Shown piece after piece: positions 20,066-30,216 of a stretch of 64,000 nt of DNA. The stretch is taken from NCBI RefSeq assembly GCF_041435115.1, contig NZ_CP108046.1, positions 620,001 through 684,000 of the forward strand, written 5' to 3'. The notes beneath the pieces are model-generated. The model had not been told where the DNA came from. It was given only the letters and a program-made list of their open reading frames with translations, and ran no database searches. Within the stretch, counting starts at the first letter, position 1, and every line of letters starts with the position of its first letter. The DNA comes from Streptomyces sp. NBC_00289. GTDB taxonomy: Bacteria; Actinomycetota; Actinomycetes; Streptomycetales; Streptomycetaceae. The position numbers and the translations under genes are program-made.

Positions 20066-20330
20066 TTGATCGTTGGCGCGTGCAGGCTGACGACCTGCCC
20101 GCCCTGCACAGCTTCGTCATCGGCCTCGGCCAGGACCTCGACGCCGTCGTCTCCGGGCTCAGCTCCGGCGCCGTCGAGGGCCACAACAATGATCAAGCGT
20201 CAGATCCGCGCCAACTTTGGCCTGCTCCGCAATCGGGTCCTCCTCACCGCGCGAGGCCGTTCATGATCGCGGTTGTGGTGACCCTCCATGGCTCCGGCAC
20301 TAAAAGTGATCCAGAACCACTCTTCAGCCG
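20066..20330 (+). pseudogene. ISL3-family transposase C-terminal relic
   Basis: DLPALHSFVIGLGQDLDAVV and SSGAVEGHNN are followed, one frame over, by IKRQIRANFGLLRNRVLL. Together they match the ISL3 C-terminus that carries the last catalytic Glu. The sequence around 20285-20320 (CACTAAAAGTGATCCAGAAC) resembles an ISL3-type end. Confidence 0.7.
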
Positions 20331-20509
20331 TCGCCGACAACCACAGACCCTCGGATGTGGAATCGTCCTGCCGGTTACTCACGCAGTGCACTTGAACAGC
20401 GGTGTTGCCAGCTCTCGAGTTCCGGACACCCGGGCTGGAAAAGGCCTAGTGAGTATCAATTGCTTAATCGGCGGCCGCTGGTGGTGCGTAATCCTTCACG
20501 GGATCAGTC

Positions 20510-23224
20510 ATGTCCAACCTTGCTCGGAGACCACTCGTGGAGACGGATGTTTTGGGACGATTTTGGCCATTTGTGGGCCGAGATGCAGAGCTTGCTGTCT
20601 TCGCGAAAGCGTGGGGTGATCCGCGATGCGAGGGGTTCACGGTGCACGGGCCCACAGGAGTGGGCAAGTCGCGGCTAGCCGAGGAATGCCTGGCGCGGGC
20701 GGTGAGCGAGGGATTTCGGGGAGCGCGAGTGACGGCCAGTTCAGCCGCCGCCGCCGTACCCCTAGGAGCCATTGCACATCTGGTGCCGTCCGAGGTTGAC
20801 CTGTCCGACCCGGTGACCGGATTCGAGGCTGCCGCTTCCGCTCTGTCCGGCCCCGCACGCACACGCCGGTGGGCTGTCTGGGTTGATGACCTGCAGCTCC
20901 TGGACGCGGCTTCGGCCATGCTGCTGCGGCAGCTGATGGACATCGGCGTGATCCGCCTGATCGCCACCATCCGTACGGGTGAGCCAGCTGGCGAGGCCGT
21001 GGACGCTCTGACCCGCGGCGATGCGGTGCACCGTCTGGATCTGGAAACCTTCAACGAAGACCAGGTTGACGTGCTGCTGCGGACGGTGCTGGGCGGCCCG
21101 GTGACACACGGAACCCTGAAGCGGCTGTATACCGTTTCGGGGGGTAATGCTCTGTACTTGCGGGAAATGGTTCACGGCGCGCTCGCTAAAGGCGCCCTGA
21201 CCCACGACGGAGAGATACGGGCACTGGGTGAGATCTCACTGGCGGGTACACCACAATTGACCGAACTCATCAAGAGCCGGTTGGCGACCGTGGGCCCGGA
21301 CGGCTGGCCTGTACTGGAACTGATCGCACTGTGCGAGCCGCTGCCTCTGGGCGACGCCGAAGCGATGGCCTCATCGCAGGTACTGGCCGAACTGGAGTTC
21401 GCCGGCCTGATCGGCACTACGCGGGACCAGCGTCGGACCACCCTCACACTGGCCCACCCGCTGTACGGCGAAATCATCCGAGCTGGTCTGCCCGCCCTGC
21501 GCCGGCGCGCCTTGCTGCTCCAGCAAAGCGAACGCACGGAGAGCCGCGGCGCTCGCCGCCGGGACGACGCACTCCATACGACCGCCTGGCGCCTTTCCGC
21601 CACCGGCACCGCTGATCCTCTTCTGCTTGCTCGAGCCGCAGTACTGGCCCGCCGCGGACACGACTACCAGCAGGTCACCACCTTGCTGCAGGCCATACCC
21701 GATGAGCATCATTCGGCGAGCAGCCGGATGCTTCTTGGGGAAGCCCTGTTCCAACTGGGCCGCTGCGACCATGCAGAGACGATACTGGCCGGTATCGACA
21801 CGACGACTGTCGGGGAACAAGACCAATTGGCCATTACTCTGGTACGGACAGCGAACCTGCTATGGAGCAACACCTCCACGGCTACTGCTTTCGCAGTCAA
21901 TGACGCCGCTCTGGAGTCGGTCACTGACCCCCGGGGACGCCGGACGCTGCGTCTCAACGAGGGCTTCATGCGCATCGCCGCCGGTCAGATCCACAAAGGC
22001 CTGGACCAGCTGGACGACATGCAACCCGACGTCGATCATGAGCATGATGTCGATGCCTGGCTGCGCGGAGCACTGATGAAACCTGTCGGACTTGCTCTGG
22101 TAGGTCGCACGCGTGAGGCTATGACGTGGGCGGAACGCGCTCACACCGTCCACCGGCGAGTCGACGAACACGCCCTGGTCTCCCACCCGTCCGTCCACCG
22201 GATTTCCCTGGTGCTTGCACTGACCGAGGCCGGCCAGCTGGAGGAGGCATACGAGGCCGGCAAGAGCGCCTACGCCGATCTGCCCCACTTCGACAAAGTC
22301 GTGAGGGTCTGGCTTGCGCTCTGCATCGCCCGCGCCTCGTGGCTTGCCGGGCACCCGACAACAGCTCGCCGATGGTGGGCCGAGGCCGCCACCGCAGCGC
22401 GATCCATCGACCTCATCAAGGCGCTCCGGCCGGCTTTGAGCGGCATCGCCGCATGTGCGGCTGTGCTCGGCGATCTGGATGCTGCCGACGCGGCTATAAC
22501 CGAGCTCACCACCTACCCGCCCCTTCCCCCAGGCCCTCTCTCCAGTGGAGAGGTACATCTGGGCCAGGCCTGGGTGTGGACAGCTCGCGGACAACTGGCC
22601 AAAGCCCGGGCCGTGCTGACCAAAGCCGCCCAAGCCGCCAGGGACACGGGCCACGTCACCGGTGAAGCCCTACTCCTCACCGATATCGCCCGCCTGGGCG
22701 GCGCCAAAGACGTCACCACCCGCCTGAGCCAGCTGGCCGATACATGCGACGGGGCTTTCGCCCCCGCCCGCGCTCACCTGGCCACCGCGCTAGCTGCCGA
22801 CGACCCCGGTCAACTCCTGACGGCAGCCGACGAACTCGAGGAAATCGGTGCGGATTTGCTGGCAGCCGAGGCCGCGACGGCAGCCGTCGCAGGCTGGCAC
22901 CGGCTCGGTCTGGCCAGGAACGCCGCCGCAAGCACCCGACGGGCATCCGCTCTCCTGACCCGCTGCGAAGGTGCCCGAACCCCGCCACTAGCCACCTCCA
23001 AAGCCGCCGCTCCCCTCACTACCCGCGAGCGAGAGATCGCACTGATGGCTGCAACGGGTCACTCAAGCAAAGACATTGCCGCAGCCCTGACCCTGTCCGT
23101 GCGCACCGTCGACAACCACCTCCACCACAGCTACACCAAACTCGGTGTCACCAACCGCCGCGAACTGGCTGAAGCCCTCGGCGTCAGAAACTCCAGTTCA
23201 GCAAGATGGACCACTCGCCCGTAA
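20510..23224 (+). CDS. LAL-family (LuxR-type) transcriptional regulator with AAA ATPase domain
   Basis: This 904-residue frame is intact. The N-terminus carries an AAA/STAND-type ATPase. FVGRDAEL at residue 21 precedes the Walker A GPTGVGKSR (47-55), and the Walker B is WAVWVDDLQ (121-129). The middle 600 residues are Ala/Leu-rich helical repeats of TPR character. The C-terminus (about 835-892) is a LuxR helix-turn-helix, with LTTREREIALMAATGHSSKD and VRTVDNHLHHSYTKLGV. LAL proteins activate secondary-metabolism or catabolic genes on sensing a ligand. No biosynthetic cluster is nearby, so its target is unknown. The ATG has only a weak GGGA ribosome site. Confidence 0.9.
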   Translation: MSNLARRPLVETDVLGRFWPFVGRDAELAVFAKAWGDPRCEGFTVHGPTGVGKSRLAEECLARAVSEGFRGARVTASSAAAAVPLGAIAHLVPSEVDLSDPVTGFEAAASALSGPARTRRWAVWVDDLQLLDAASAMLLRQLMDIGVIRLIATIRTGEPAGEAVDALTRGDAVHRLDLETFNEDQVDVLLRTVLGGPVTHGTLKRLYTVSGGNALYLREMVHGALAKGALTHDGEIRALGEISLAGTPQLTELIKSRLATVGPDGWPVLELIALCEPLPLGDAEAMASSQVLAELEFAGLIGTTRDQRRTTLTLAHPLYGEIIRAGLPALRRRALLLQQSERTESRGARRRDDALHTTAWRLSATGTADPLLLARAAVLARRGHDYQQVTTLLQAIPDEHHSASSRMLLGEALFQLGRCDHAETILAGIDTTTVGEQDQLAITLVRTANLLWSNTSTATAFAVNDAALESVTDPRGRRTLRLNEGFMRIAAGQIHKGLDQLDDMQPDVDHEHDVDAWLRGALMKPVGLALVGRTREAMTWAERAHTVHRRVDEHALVSHPSVHRISLVLALTEAGQLEEAYEAGKSAYADLPHFDKVVRVWLALCIARASWLAGHPTTARRWWAEAATAARSIDLIKALRPALSGIAACAAVLGDLDAADAAITELTTYPPLPPGPLSSGEVHLGQAWVWTARGQLAKARAVLTKAAQAARDTGHVTGEALLLTDIARLGGAKDVTTRLSQLADTCDGAFAPARAHLATALAADDPGQLLTAADELEEIGADLLAAEAATAAVAGWHRLGLARNAAASTRRASALLTRCEGARTPPLATSKAAAPLTTREREIALMAATGHSSKDIAAALTLSVRTVDNHLHHSYTKLGVTNRRELAEALGVRNSSSARWTTRP

Positions 23225-23267
23225 CAACCCACGACCCGGCATCCGAGTTGTGTATCAAATCGCCCTT

Positions 23268-23450
23268 CTAGTACCGGTGTTGATCTATGCCGCACTGCCA
23301 CAGGGTCATGTCGAGGGCGTCCAGGGCGAGGCGGGTCTCCTTTGAGGTGGCTGCTGACCAGCCGACGATGCGGCGGGAGAAGGTGTCCACGACGAAGGCG
23401 ACATACGACGTGGTGTGCGACACCAACTCCTGATCAGGCCCTGACACGCA
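23268..23450 (-). pseudogene. IS3-family OrfB fragment
   Basis: On the minus strand YVAFVVDTFSRRIVGWSAAT and LALDALDMTLWQ match the central integrase core of an IS3/IS150-type OrfB. Neither the first nor the third catalytic region remains. Confidence 0.65.
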
Positions 23451-23509
23451 GTGAGCCGTACGGGTTGGTGTTGTTGTGACGCAATACCTGGCCCGTACGG
23501 CTTGCTCGC

Positions 23510-23745
23510 ATCGTCTCTGCACCCGCATCTCACGGAATCAACTCGGCAAGATCATCGCCGAGTTGGCCGCGTCCTGGATGGCACGGAAGCACGCCCGGCT
23601 GCGCGAACGTCTAGGTCACGAGCGTCTGCGGGCTGAGGGCGGAGGCCCGGACCATCAGCTGGTTTTCACCGATCGGGTGACCGCCACCCTGGTGATCCTG
23701 CGATTCCAGCTCCCACACGCCGCCCTCGCCCTCCCCAATACAAGT
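23510..23745 (+). pseudogene. IS5-family transposase N-terminal relic
   Basis: QLGKIIAELAASWMARKHAR and VFTDRVTATLVILRFQLPHA match the helix-turn-helix start of a DDE_Tnp_4-type IS5 transposase. The frame is lost where an IS30 fragment begins. Confidence 0.55.
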
Positions 23746-23840
23746 CGGGGTACTGCCGGAGCAGACCGTTTGTGTCCTCGTTCGAGCCGCGTTGCCAGGG
23801 GCTTGCCGGGTCGCAGGAGTAAACCGGTATGTCGGTGGCG
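23738..23840 (-). pseudogene. IS30-family transposase C-terminal fragment
   Basis: IPVYSCDPASPWQRGSNEDT followed by NGLLRQY is the C-terminal DDE block of IS30 with the catalytic Glu. Only about 30 residues remain, fused to an IS21 gene. Confidence 0.65.
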
Positions 23841-23844
23841 AGGG

Positions 23845-24572
23845 TGAATTCGTGGTGCCAGCCCATCGTAGTGCCCGGCGAACGCGACCGCTTCCGGGTG
23901 CAGCGGGACCGCCTCGCCCGGCGCGACGTGACGGCGCACGACGGTCTTGGTGCGGTCGTAGACGATCGTCATCGGCACCCCGCCGAAGTGCGCGAACGCG
24001 GCCCGGTGGCAGTCGAAGAAGCTCGTCAGGTCCTGGCCGGTGGTGAAGCAGCAGAACGGATCGCGCGAGTACGACAGTGTCATGTGGAACGAGTAGACCT
24101 TGGGAATCCCGACGTGGGCGAGGATCCTGCCCTCATCGCCCCAGTCGACCTGGGCCTGGGCGCCCGGGACCACTTCGAACCGGCGGTGCAGACCCGCCAG
24201 TTCACCCGGGCTGATGCCGAGCTCCTCGGCGATCCGGGGCCTCGCCTCCTGGAGGTAGATCTTGACCCGCTGGTAGTTGATGGTGACCTGGTACTCCGAG
24301 GCCAGGCGCTCATGGATCACCGATGCCCTCAGCAGGATCTCCGACTTGAGCATCGCGTCGATGAGCGGAGCGACCTCGTCGACCGCCCGATGCTGCCGTC
24401 TCTCGGCCGTCCGTTTCGGCGGCGCGACGGGAGCCTCGCCCGACAGGTACTTCGAGACCGTGCGACGGTTCAGCCCGGTCTCCTTCGCGATCTCCCGCAG
24501 GCTCATCGCACCGGCCTCGTACAGACCGCGAAACCGCCTCAACTCCAGCCAGCGATGCGGGTCCAAGACCAC
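23845..24572 (-). pseudogene. IS21-family IstA transposase, C-terminally truncated
   Basis: From the GTG at 24572 it reads VVLDPHRWLELRRFRGLYEA, then a helix-turn-helix (AKETGLNRRTVSKYLSG). The first catalytic region is AQVDWGDEGRILAH and the second includes VPMTIVYDRTKTVV. It fuses to the IS30 fragment near 23845, so the C-terminus and the istB partner are missing. A related IstA start is at 62252. Confidence 0.75.
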
Positions 24573-24683
24573 CTCAGCCGCCCCTCTGCCACCCCGAAAC
24601 CGACGACAGAAGACTCGCGGCACCCACCCGCCACCGCATCAACTTTGGTGCACCCTCATCCGTACGAGGTGGTGCACGATCAC

Positions 24684-26424
24684 GGCCCTGGCAAGATTTT
24701 CGTGAAGCGGGAGTGTGCCTCCGTGCGCCGGTGACGCTCCGTCACGGGTAGCTGCGTCGGAGTCCTGCCATGAGGATGACGCGGTGGCGCAGGAGCGGAA
24801 CTCCGGCACGGCCAGCCATGATCCTCTTCTGAAGCTTCAGATCCGTGATCCGGCCTTCATTGACGCCGGAGTTGAACGGGGTGGTGATCCCCTGAACGAC
24901 TGCGTGCTGGTCCTCGCGGATTGCCTTGGCCAAGCCGTCCAGAGCCGGGAGGCGGGAGGCCGCGAGGTGGTCAAGCCAGTCCGGCAGTGGGGCGGCGTCG
25001 CGAGCACTGAGCATTGACGCGAACTGCCGCACCAGGTCGTGGGTTCGGTCCAGCTCCGGGCAGTGCTCAAGCAACCGCCGGAGTGCCTCGGTGGCGTGCA
25101 GGCTGCGCCGAGACGGCGTGGTGGTGATCCAACGGGCGAGCTGGCGGGGCGAGGGTGGCCGCTCGCGCGGTGTGTCGATCGGCAGACCGCGACGCAGGGG
25201 TGCAATGGCCATTTTGACTCTCTGGTAGTGGCCTCCGTAGCCCTTGGCGACGATCTCCTGGTGCAGCACCGTCGCGGTGTGCTCGCCTTCCTCCCAGCGT
25301 TGACGCAGATGCTCCAGGTACGGATCGAGGCTCGTGGACCGGCGGGGCGGAGTGCGGCGTGCGCAGTCCTGCCAGGAGGTCGCACGTGCGTACTTGGCAA
25401 CGGTGCGTCGGTTCAGGCCCAGCTCGCGGGCTATCGCGCTGAGCGAGCGGCCGGAGTGGGAGGCCGCGTGTACCGCCTCGAACAGCCGCTTGGCGTGGCG
25501 GCGAGCAGGAGAGTCAGCTGTCTCGAATGGTTCTGCCGGCGGTGGTGAGGCAGGTTCGGATTCAGGTATTGCGGCGGACAGACAGCCGCGGTGCGCGGCG
25601 GCAATGTCCGAGACCCGTTTCGACAGTCCCTGCCATAGGTGAAAACGGTCGCTGACCTGCACCGCTTCCGGGGCGCCGTCGGTGATGCCCTGCCGGTAGA
25701 CCAGCGAGCCGTCCCTGCACACCACCTCGACGCCGGGATGCGTACGCAGCCAGACGGCCAGCTGCTCTGCATCGCGCCCGGCCCACAGCTCGATCGGCAA
25801 CCGCGTGTCGCCATCCACCAGCAGCGTGCCGTAGACGTCCGCGTACAACGCGAAGTCATCCACAACCAGCACTCGCGGTGTCGCGACTGCCGGCAGCCGC
25901 ATGCGCATCAGCTGGAACAGCACACTCGTCCGCGACAGCGGCGCCTTCAGAATGTGCAGGAGCCGTGCCCCGCCACGGCCGGCGAGCAGCACTCCGGCCA
26001 TCTCCACCAGGTGCTGCAGCAGCGGACTCCGACGCTGGTAGCGCACCGTCAGCCCCTCTACCTGCTTCGGCAAACGTCCGCCGGCCGCAGCTCGGACTGT
26101 CACAGAACAAGCGCCGCACCGCCAGGGTGATCAGCACCGCGCGTCCACCGGCAGCGACATCGGCCAGCGTGCGGGAGTACCGGCTGTGCACCCGCGTCGA
26201 TCCGCGCCCGCAGTCCGGACACGCCATCGTCAACTCGCGTGTCAGAGCCACGATACGGACCACGCTGCCCGCCGACCACACCCGCTCCACCCGCACCACA
26301 TCCAGGTGCGGAGACATAATCCGTACGAGGTCATCACACACTCGCAGACGGTCCCGCTACCCGTGACGGAGCGTCACCGGCGCACGGAGGCACACTCCCG
26401 CTTCACGAAAATCTTGCCAGGGCC
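24684..26424 (-). mobile_element. ISL3-family element (copy a), complete ends
   Basis: Long inverted repeats of more than 50 bp begin GGCCCTGGCAAGATTTTCGT at 24684 and end with the inverse at 26424. The 8-bp duplication ACGATCAC flanks it at 24676-24683 and 26425-26432. A second copy with its own duplication is at 60527-62142. Confidence 0.92.
24742..26341 (-). pseudogene. ISL3-family transposase, one frameshift
   Basis: The N-terminal zinc-finger region is CPDCGRGSTRVHSRYSRTLA with RRLFCDSPSCGRRTFAE. The catalytic part (VEGLTVRYQRRSPLLQHLVE, VLVVDDFALYADVYGT, and the C-terminal NSGVNEGRITDLKLQKR) is one frame over. One extra G at about 26068 (GAAGCAG for GAACAG, the sequence kept in copy b) causes the break. 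A second helix-turn-helix (SAIARELGLNRRTVAKYAR) sits mid-protein, as in long ISL3 members. Confidence 0.88.
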
Positions 26425-26432
26425 ACGATCAC

Positions 26433-27108
26433 TTGTACGCCGACAAGCGCCGAGCATGACCTTGCGGATCGCTTTGACCAGACCGCTGTGGCTTTCGGAA
26501 ATGACCGGGCGGACGCCGCTCAGGCCGCGTTCGCGCAGGTGACGCAGGAACTGGGCCCAGAAGACTTCGGTCTCGCTGTCGCCGACCATGACACCGACGA
26601 CCTTACGGCCGCCGTCCTGGGTGACGGCGGTGGCGATGACGACCGCCTGCGAGACGATGCGGTGGTCGACGCGGGCCTTGACATAGGTGGCCTCGAGGAA
26701 CAGGTAGGGGAACCGGATGTGGTCCATCGGAGCCGAGGGCTTTGACCAGGTCGTCGACCGAGCGGGTGGACACGCCGTGGACGTATGCCTCCATGATGAC
26801 CGCGTAGAGGGCCTGGTCGATGCGCCGCCGCCGCTCGATGAGGCTGGGGAAGAAGCTTCCGGCCCGCAGTTTCGGGATGGCGAGTTCCAGGTCGCCGGCC
26901 TGCGTGGTCACCGTCTTCTCGCGGTGCCCGTTGCGCCAGGTGGTGCGGGTGTCGGTGTGTTCGCCCCACTCGGCGTCGATCTTTGTGGTGGCCTCGGCCT
27001 CGATCAGTTCCTGCAGCAGCCTTCAGCGACCTCGCGGACGAATTCAAGACCATCGGCCGAACGTAGTGACTCAAGCAGGCGAAGTAGGTCCTGCTGGGAC
27101 AAGGCCAT
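26433..27108 (-). pseudogene. IS256-family transposase, truncated (copy a)
   Basis: The start is ATG 27108 (MALSQQDLLRLLESLRSADG). One base is missing near 27020. LELAIPKLRAGSFFPSLIER and YVHGVSTRSVDDLVKALG follow, then a second break. FLEATYVKARVDHRIVSQAV (first Asp region degraded) and VISESHSGLVKAIRKVMLGA come next. The rest was lost where ISL3 copy a inserted. Confidence 0.8.
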
Positions 27109-27252
27109 CGTGCACCCCCTGGGGTCGAACTGCCCGTCCACTCCGGACAGTTGCACGATGGCCTGCCAGTTGAGCAGGGAGCAGACACCGGCAGACGGTG
27201 CACCCCAGGGAGCAGAACCCGCGCACTCAACCGCGGAGATCCCCTACACCAC

Positions 27253-27555
27253 TCAGCGGGACGCATCCCCAGTTTCGGCTGAGATCTGGCGGATGGTGGC
27301 TTTCTCACGCAGCCGGTCGGCGAGTCCTCGCGCAGATACCGCGAGGGGCCGCAGACCACTGCTGCCTTCCGTGCCGGAGGCAGTAATCTGCGGCCCTGGC
27401 CGCGTGAGCGGTGCCTTGCGCCACTTCTTGCCAGTCCGGATGTCGATCCCGGCGATCCGGCAGGCTTCACTGTTGCTGCAGCCCTGCTGCATGGGCCGAA
27501 AGTGCCGATCTCGAACTCCGTCGAACAAACCCTGTGAACTGGGGTGCTGCAACAA
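27253..27555 (-). pseudogene. IS30-family transposase N-terminal relic
   Basis: MQQGCSNSEACRIAGIDIRT and ADRLREKATIRQISAETG match the IS30 N-terminal helix-turn-helix region. The catalytic domain is missing. Confidence 0.7.
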
Positions 27556-27702
27556 CTGCTAGAACTCAAGCCGACTCGCCCGCGCGGTCAAGGCCACCCA
27601 CGCTGAACTCCTCGAACGCCTCCTGCCACCACGCCGACGCCGGGCCAACCCCCGCGATACTAAACGCAAAGTCGCCAGCTGGCCCCTCAAACGCGTTGTC
27701 TA
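27553..27702 (+). pseudogene. IS4-family transposase C-terminal relic
   Basis: LLERLLPPRRRRANPRDTKR followed by KVASWPLKR matches the Arg-rich C-terminal tail of the intact IS4 transposase at 15582-17015. Nothing else of the element remains. Confidence 0.6.
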
Positions 27703-27822
27703 ATGATCAACTGTCGGCGCAGGATGCCAGGTTCTGGCGCATCTTCCGCGGAGCCTCGTGGACCCTGAATCGAATGTCATCTACTGCCACAGCCGCTTTG
27801 ATCCGGCAGAGATGACTCCGGT

Positions 27823-29052
27823 TCACTGTTTGGCCATATAGGTGAGGTGAAATGCGGAGTCTGTGTGTTCTCCCTTATTGTTACGGCAATCGATCACTGC
27901 GGTCTGATAGTTAGATCCCGAGTCGTAGTGGGTGTCATCGACGACGCAGGAGGCAGTGCTTTTCTGAGGGGTCACCATTACAGTGGCAGCGTTGGTTTTT
28001 GTGTCGCTCCACTGCTGGTTGGCCAGCAGCACGTTGTAGCGGCCGGAGGCCGCATGTTGAACGAACACTCCCCCCGAGTCGCTTCCGTATATGCGGTTGT
28101 AGCGGATGGCGGGAGACGTAAGATTATCACTGACCGGGATCAGAGGGACCTGAGCGTGAGCGGCAGACAGGCGATAGTAGGAGCCGGCGAAGTTAGTCTG
28201 TGCAACGTCGGTAACGGAGAAGGCAGAATTTACGGGCTGCCCCGTGCTCGTGCGTGTACATTTCACCTGTACCTCTTGCCATGCGGGTGATCCTACGAGT
28301 GAGGTACTGCCCAGAGAGCAAGACTTGTCGAAGCCTGAATCGAGCGTGGCCGTCACGGCCAAAGCTGAAGGGCCTGACAGGACGGGCAGGTGCACAAGAT
28401 AGCTTCCCGCTGTCCCGGTGCCGCTGACGGTAGCGACCTTGCCGGTGGTGCTGCCTTGCAGAGGCGGCGTAACAGACTGAGTAGAGGTTGGGGGGCTGTC
28501 CACCCGCATCATCGTTCGGCTGCCCGTGCCCTCAATTCCGCTGCCCTGTGCGTAGGTGAGAGTGAAAGTGGCATTCATATCGTACTGGTCGGATTGGTTG
28601 TAACATTTAACGTCGACCAGGAGATCGCCATCGATTGACTGGGGTGTGGAAGGAGTGCAGTGCCCGTCAGCGGTCAAGGATCCAGCTGGCGAGCCGATCT
28701 GATGCAGGCCTCTCGTTACGTGGACGACTCCCGGCATGTTCTTGTTCTCAGAGGTGCCCATACCGGACAGCCTCACTGTGAACTTGTGTGCCGGACCATT
28801 ATCGCGGCGAACCTGGACCGAACCGGAGCTGCTACCCGACTGTGAGGCAGGCGCTGAAAGATAAGCGGACCCGGAGTCAAAACGGAACATCCCGCTCGTA
28901 TTCACGTACCCCCAGCCCGTCTCGGGAGCCACCTGAAGCTGCGCGGCGACTGCCGAGGAAGCGTGAGCCTGGCCGCCCAGCGAGAGCGCGGCACCACTGA
29001 GCACAGCTGCTGCGACGGCGAACCGTGTTGCCCTGGGGATCAAAGTACGCAT
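27823..29052 (-). CDS. secreted protein with three Cys-pair repeats
   Basis: This 409-residue protein has a signal peptide (AAAVLSGAALSLGGQAHA, cleavage near residue 32). GAGGA lies nine bases before the ATG. The mature part contains three divergent repeats of about 110 residues. Each has a strand rich in V and L, then a Cys pair 19-22 residues apart (HC..VKC, SC..VKC, SC..IDC), then SAF-type or T-L-T-Y endings (NATFTLTYA, NSAFSVTDV, DSAFHLTYM). The spacing suggests one disulphide per repeat in a beta-sandwich, which is inference. I do not recognise the family. It is intact among IS relics. Confidence 0.8.
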   Translation of the reverse strand: MRTLIPRATRFAVAAAVLSGAALSLGGQAHASSAVAAQLQVAPETGWGYVNTSGMFRFDSGSAYLSAPASQSGSSSGSVQVRRDNGPAHKFTVRLSGMGTSENKNMPGVVHVTRGLHQIGSPAGSLTADGHCTPSTPQSIDGDLLVDVKCYNQSDQYDMNATFTLTYAQGSGIEGTGSRTMMRVDSPPTSTQSVTPPLQGSTTGKVATVSGTGTAGSYLVHLPVLSGPSALAVTATLDSGFDKSCSLGSTSLVGSPAWQEVQVKCTRTSTGQPVNSAFSVTDVAQTNFAGSYYRLSAAHAQVPLIPVSDNLTSPAIRYNRIYGSDSGGVFVQHAASGRYNVLLANQQWSDTKTNAATVMVTPQKSTASCVVDDTHYDSGSNYQTAVIDCRNNKGEHTDSAFHLTYMAKQ

Positions 29053-29132
29053 GACATTCGTTCCTCTTCGCTATGGGCTTTGTCGATGCGTCATACGTCT
29101 TCAGATTCCGAGGGTGATGGGGTAATCAGTAC

Positions 29133-29370
29133 TCAAGTGCTGCATTGAGCTTCTTCAGCGTTGACGCTCCAGGGTGTGGACGGCTTTGGCGTTGACGTCA
29201 TGTGGTTGGGACTGCATCGGGATCTGCGGAAGATCCGCCAGGACTTCAGGCGGGCGACGCCGCGTTCGACCGGTGCCGGTGCCGCGGCCAGGGCCCGGTT
29301 GACGCTCTTCTCGGTGGGGGTGAAGCCCCTGGTCAGCCAAGGCTGTTGCAAGGTCGGCGCGATCTTGTGA
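29133..29370 (-). pseudogene. IS5-family transposase C-terminal relic
   Basis: VERGVARLKSWRIFRRSRCS and SVNRALAAAPAP match the C-terminus of the IS5 group at 49359-50245. The end sequence near 29146 (TGAGCTTCTTCAG) resembles the IS5 element B end. Confidence 0.65.
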
Positions 29371-29400
29371 AGTGGCTGGTCATCGGGGGTGTGACCGGAT

Positions 29401-29785
29401 AGACCGAAGCTCCGTTGGGGTGAGTGACCTCTCAAGTCGGCTACCACCAACGGAGCTTCAGTGTGAGTCTTCCATGTCCGCGGCTGTGCTGTCCTGCGTC
29501 GTCACCGGTGTGGGTGACGGGCCCGAGGCGTGGGACCCGCGGGACCGGCGCGGGCGCCGGTATCCGCTGCTCGCGCTGGTTCGCGCGGCGGCCTGCGCGG
29601 TGGCGGCCGGGGGCCGTTCGTACGCGGCGATCGGGCAGCGGCTCGGGCGTGCCCCGCAGCACACGCTGGAACGGCTGGGCTTTGCGCCGCGCGGTGCGCT
29701 GGGCGTGCGGCCTGCGGCCTGCGGCGTCGATGGACACCGTGCGCCGCGTGGTCGAGAAGCTGAACCCGGCCGGACTCGCCGCACT
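29401..29785 (+). pseudogene. ISAs1-family N-terminal relic
   Basis: The leader dyad ACCGAAGCTCCGTTG with a near-inverse at 29450 matches that of the ISAs1 relic at 2985. It is followed by DPRDRRGRRYPLLALVRAAA, the ISAs1 N-terminal domain. The frame is lost near 29720. Confidence 0.65.
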
Positions 29786-30118
29786 GCTGCGGCCGGCCGG
29801 CGAGCCTGGGACCTGTTCGAGCGGTACCCCGAGGTGAAAGCAGGTCGACGCCGGGTACCGGGGCCTGGCCAAGGCCTTTCCCGACCAGGTGACCGCCCGC
29901 CGAAGAAACCCGCCAAAGATGCCGCCGCCGCCGACGACACCGCCGCCTGGCAAGCGGAGCGCAAAGCCCAATCCTCGGCCAGGATCCCGGTCGAGCACGC
30001 CAACGCCGAGCACAAGCAGTGGCGCCCGCTCCAGCGGTACATCGGACGCCGCGAATACTACGACCAGACCCACCTCGCGATCGCCGGACTGGTCTCCGAC
30101 CGCACCGCCCTGCGGTAA
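29786..30118 (+). pseudogene. IS5-family transposase C-terminal relic
   Basis: WDLFERYPEVK, then in another frame YRGLAKAFPDQVTARPKKP, and in the first frame again SARIPVEHANAEHKQWRPLQ and TYQ-like THLAIAGLVSDRT, make up the C-terminal half of a DDE_Tnp_4 transposase. The catalytic Glu of VEHANAEHK remains. Confidence 0.65.
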
Positions 30119-30216
30119 TCACCCACCAGCCAACCCGCCAGGCCGACGCACCCCGACCTCAGTCGCGCACCACGTCGTAATCGGTAACGGACGGCGTGGC
30201 GCCACGGTCTTGCACT

